From: Erythrobacter sp. | GTDB lineage: Bacteria; Pseudomonadota; Alphaproteobacteria; Sphingomonadales; Sphingomonadaceae | DNA length: 14,417 nucleotides | Assembly: GCA_030731635.1 (NCBI GenBank) | Contig: JANQTR010000152.1 | Location: 1 to 14,417, forward strand | Direction: 5' to 3' | Shown here: piece by piece, positions 13,566 through 14,417 of the stretch | Layout: every line of letters begins with the position of its first letter | Numbering within the stretch: position 1 is the first letter of the stretch | Translations under genes and position numbers: made by a program | Notes under the pieces: generated by a model | Told to the model about the DNA's origin: nothing | Database searches by the model: none | Seen by the model: the letters and a program-made list of their open reading frames with translations, nothing else

Positions 13566-14417
13566 GCGCGCTTCCACAAGGTCTTGCCGAATTCGTCGTC
13601 CACGCTGGTTGGGACGGGGCAGCTATAGGCCCGCTTCCCGGCGATGCCTCATTCCGGCGCTATTTCCGCCTGTCGAAAGAAAGTGGCGAATCAGCAATGC
13701 TGATGCACGCGCCGCCGCCCCACGAAGACCCCGCACCGTTTCTGCATGTTGCCCATTGGTTGAACCAAAACGGAATGCGTGCGCCCGCGATCCTTGCCGA
13801 AAATGCGACGCAAGGCTGGGTGTTGACCGAAGATTTCGGCAATGACCGGATGCGCGATTGGCTGGATCTGAATCCTGCCGATGAAGAAGCAGCCTACACC
13901 GCTGCGGTTGACGCGCTCGCCGCGCTCCACGCCCTGCCGCCGGGGCCTTTTGCTGCCTATGACATGGCGGTCTATGCCCGCGAGGCTGCGCTGTTTACCG
14001 AATGGTATTGCCCGGCGCAGGGGCTGAACTTAGATGCGGCAGGCTATGCTGCGGCGTGGGATGAAGCGCTTGCTCCGCTGCTGGCACGTCAGCATCCGGG
14101 CGTGACCGTGCTACGCGATTATCACGCCGAAAACATCATGCTGTTGGGCGGTAAGGCCAGCGCGCCGCAGGGCTTGATCGATTTTCAGGACGCGCTGGTC
14201 GGCCATCCAGCCTATGATTTGGTGTCGCTATTGCAGGACGCCCGCCGCGATGTACCCGAAGCGCTGGAAGCGGCAATGCTGGCGCATTATCGTGCGGCTT
14301 CGGGTGCGGAGGACGAGGATTTCCTTGCCGATTACGCCCTGCTCGGTGCGCAGCGGAATGCGAAGATTGTCGGTATCTTCACCCGGCTCGACCGGCGCGA
14401 TGGCAAGGCCAAATATC
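13562..14417 (+). CDS. amgK: Aminoglycoside-phosphotransferase-fold sugar kinase, probable AmgK; 3' end outside the window
   Basis: The frame opens at ATG 13562 (ATGA overlap with tsaE) and stays open to the right edge, giving 285 residues; the family is about 330-350 long. The N-lobe begins with GPLPGDASFRRYFRL (23-37), the glycine-rich loop. The catalytic loop is LRDYHAENIML (184-194) with D186 as base and N191. The metal motif DFQDALVGHPAYDL starts at D207. These features fit the APH/choline-kinase fold. The gene placement and LRDYHAENI loop point to AmgK, the anomeric N-acetylmuramate/N-acetylglucosamine kinase of the peptidoglycan-recycling route that bypasses de novo UDP-GlcNAc synthesis. 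A murU-like nucleotidyltransferase would be expected just beyond the edge. Another small-molecule kinase specificity cannot be excluded. Confidence 0.9.
   Translation, partial: MSALPQGLAEFVVHAGWDGAAIGPLPGDASFRRYFRLSKESGESAMLMHAPPPHEDPAPFLHVAHWLNQNGMRAPAILAENATQGWVLTEDFGNDRMRDWLDLNPADEEAAYTAAVDALAALHALPPGPFAAYDMAVYAREAALFTEWYCPAQGLNLDAAGYAAAWDEALAPLLARQHPGVTVLRDYHAENIMLLGGKASAPQGLIDFQDALVGHPAYDLVSLLQDARRDVPEALEAAMLAHYRAASGAEDEDFLADYALLGAQRNAKIVGIFTRLDRRDGKAKY

Overview
The window looks like ordinary chromosome of a high-GC alphaproteobacterium, most likely Sphingomonadales (Erythrobacter/Porphyrobacter-like). This is judged from codon use, protein style and the gene neighbourhoods; no database search was possible. 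There are no insertion sequences, prophage genes or CRISPR arrays. Base composition is uniform except for short AT-rich regulatory stretches.

Layout. (1) 2-3091, + strand: the 3' part of an unrecognised alanine-rich protein, a XerD-type tyrosine recombinase and accA, with 9-nt gaps. (2) 3172-4638, +: a lipoprotein M48 zinc protease with a LysM-like tail. It ends at a strong bidirectional terminator facing (3) two tandem Flp (type IVb) prepilin genes on the - strand, 5217-4742. (4) 5297-5864, +: a MutT-type Nudix hydrolase and tRNA-Arg(ACG), ending at a terminator shared with (5) a minimal-zincin metallopeptidase on the - strand. (6) 6520-8468, +: folE (GTP cyclohydrolase I), a lipoprotein class II cytochrome c and a cytochrome b561-like membrane protein, closed by a 17-bp perfect bidirectional terminator. 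(7) 9027-8548, -: a one-cysteine Prx5-type peroxiredoxin, divergent from (8) 9205-10629, +: ahcY. The gap between them carries an AT-rich inverted repeat that looks like an ArsR-family (SahR-like) operator. (9) 10732 to the right edge, +: divL, tsaE and an amgK-like kinase, joined by two 4-bp ATGA overlaps. The amgK-like gene runs off the window.

Most notable is the 786-aa multi-PAS 'histidine kinase' at 10732-13092. It has tyrosine (Y573) where the phospho-acceptor histidine should be. That is the hallmark of DivL, the Caulobacter cell-cycle pseudokinase that acts on the CckA-CtrA pathway. Elsewhere in the window, the Flp pilin pair has a CtrA-like box (TTAA-N7-TTGA) about 55 bp upstream of the first pilin start, so a regulator of the CtrA pathway and a possible CtrA target lie about 5 kb apart. 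I see no clearly new multi-gene system. The points worth following are this pair, the ahcY operator, the five-coordinate-type cytochrome c' lipoprotein paired with a b-type cytochrome, and the compact divL-tsaE-amgK operon.
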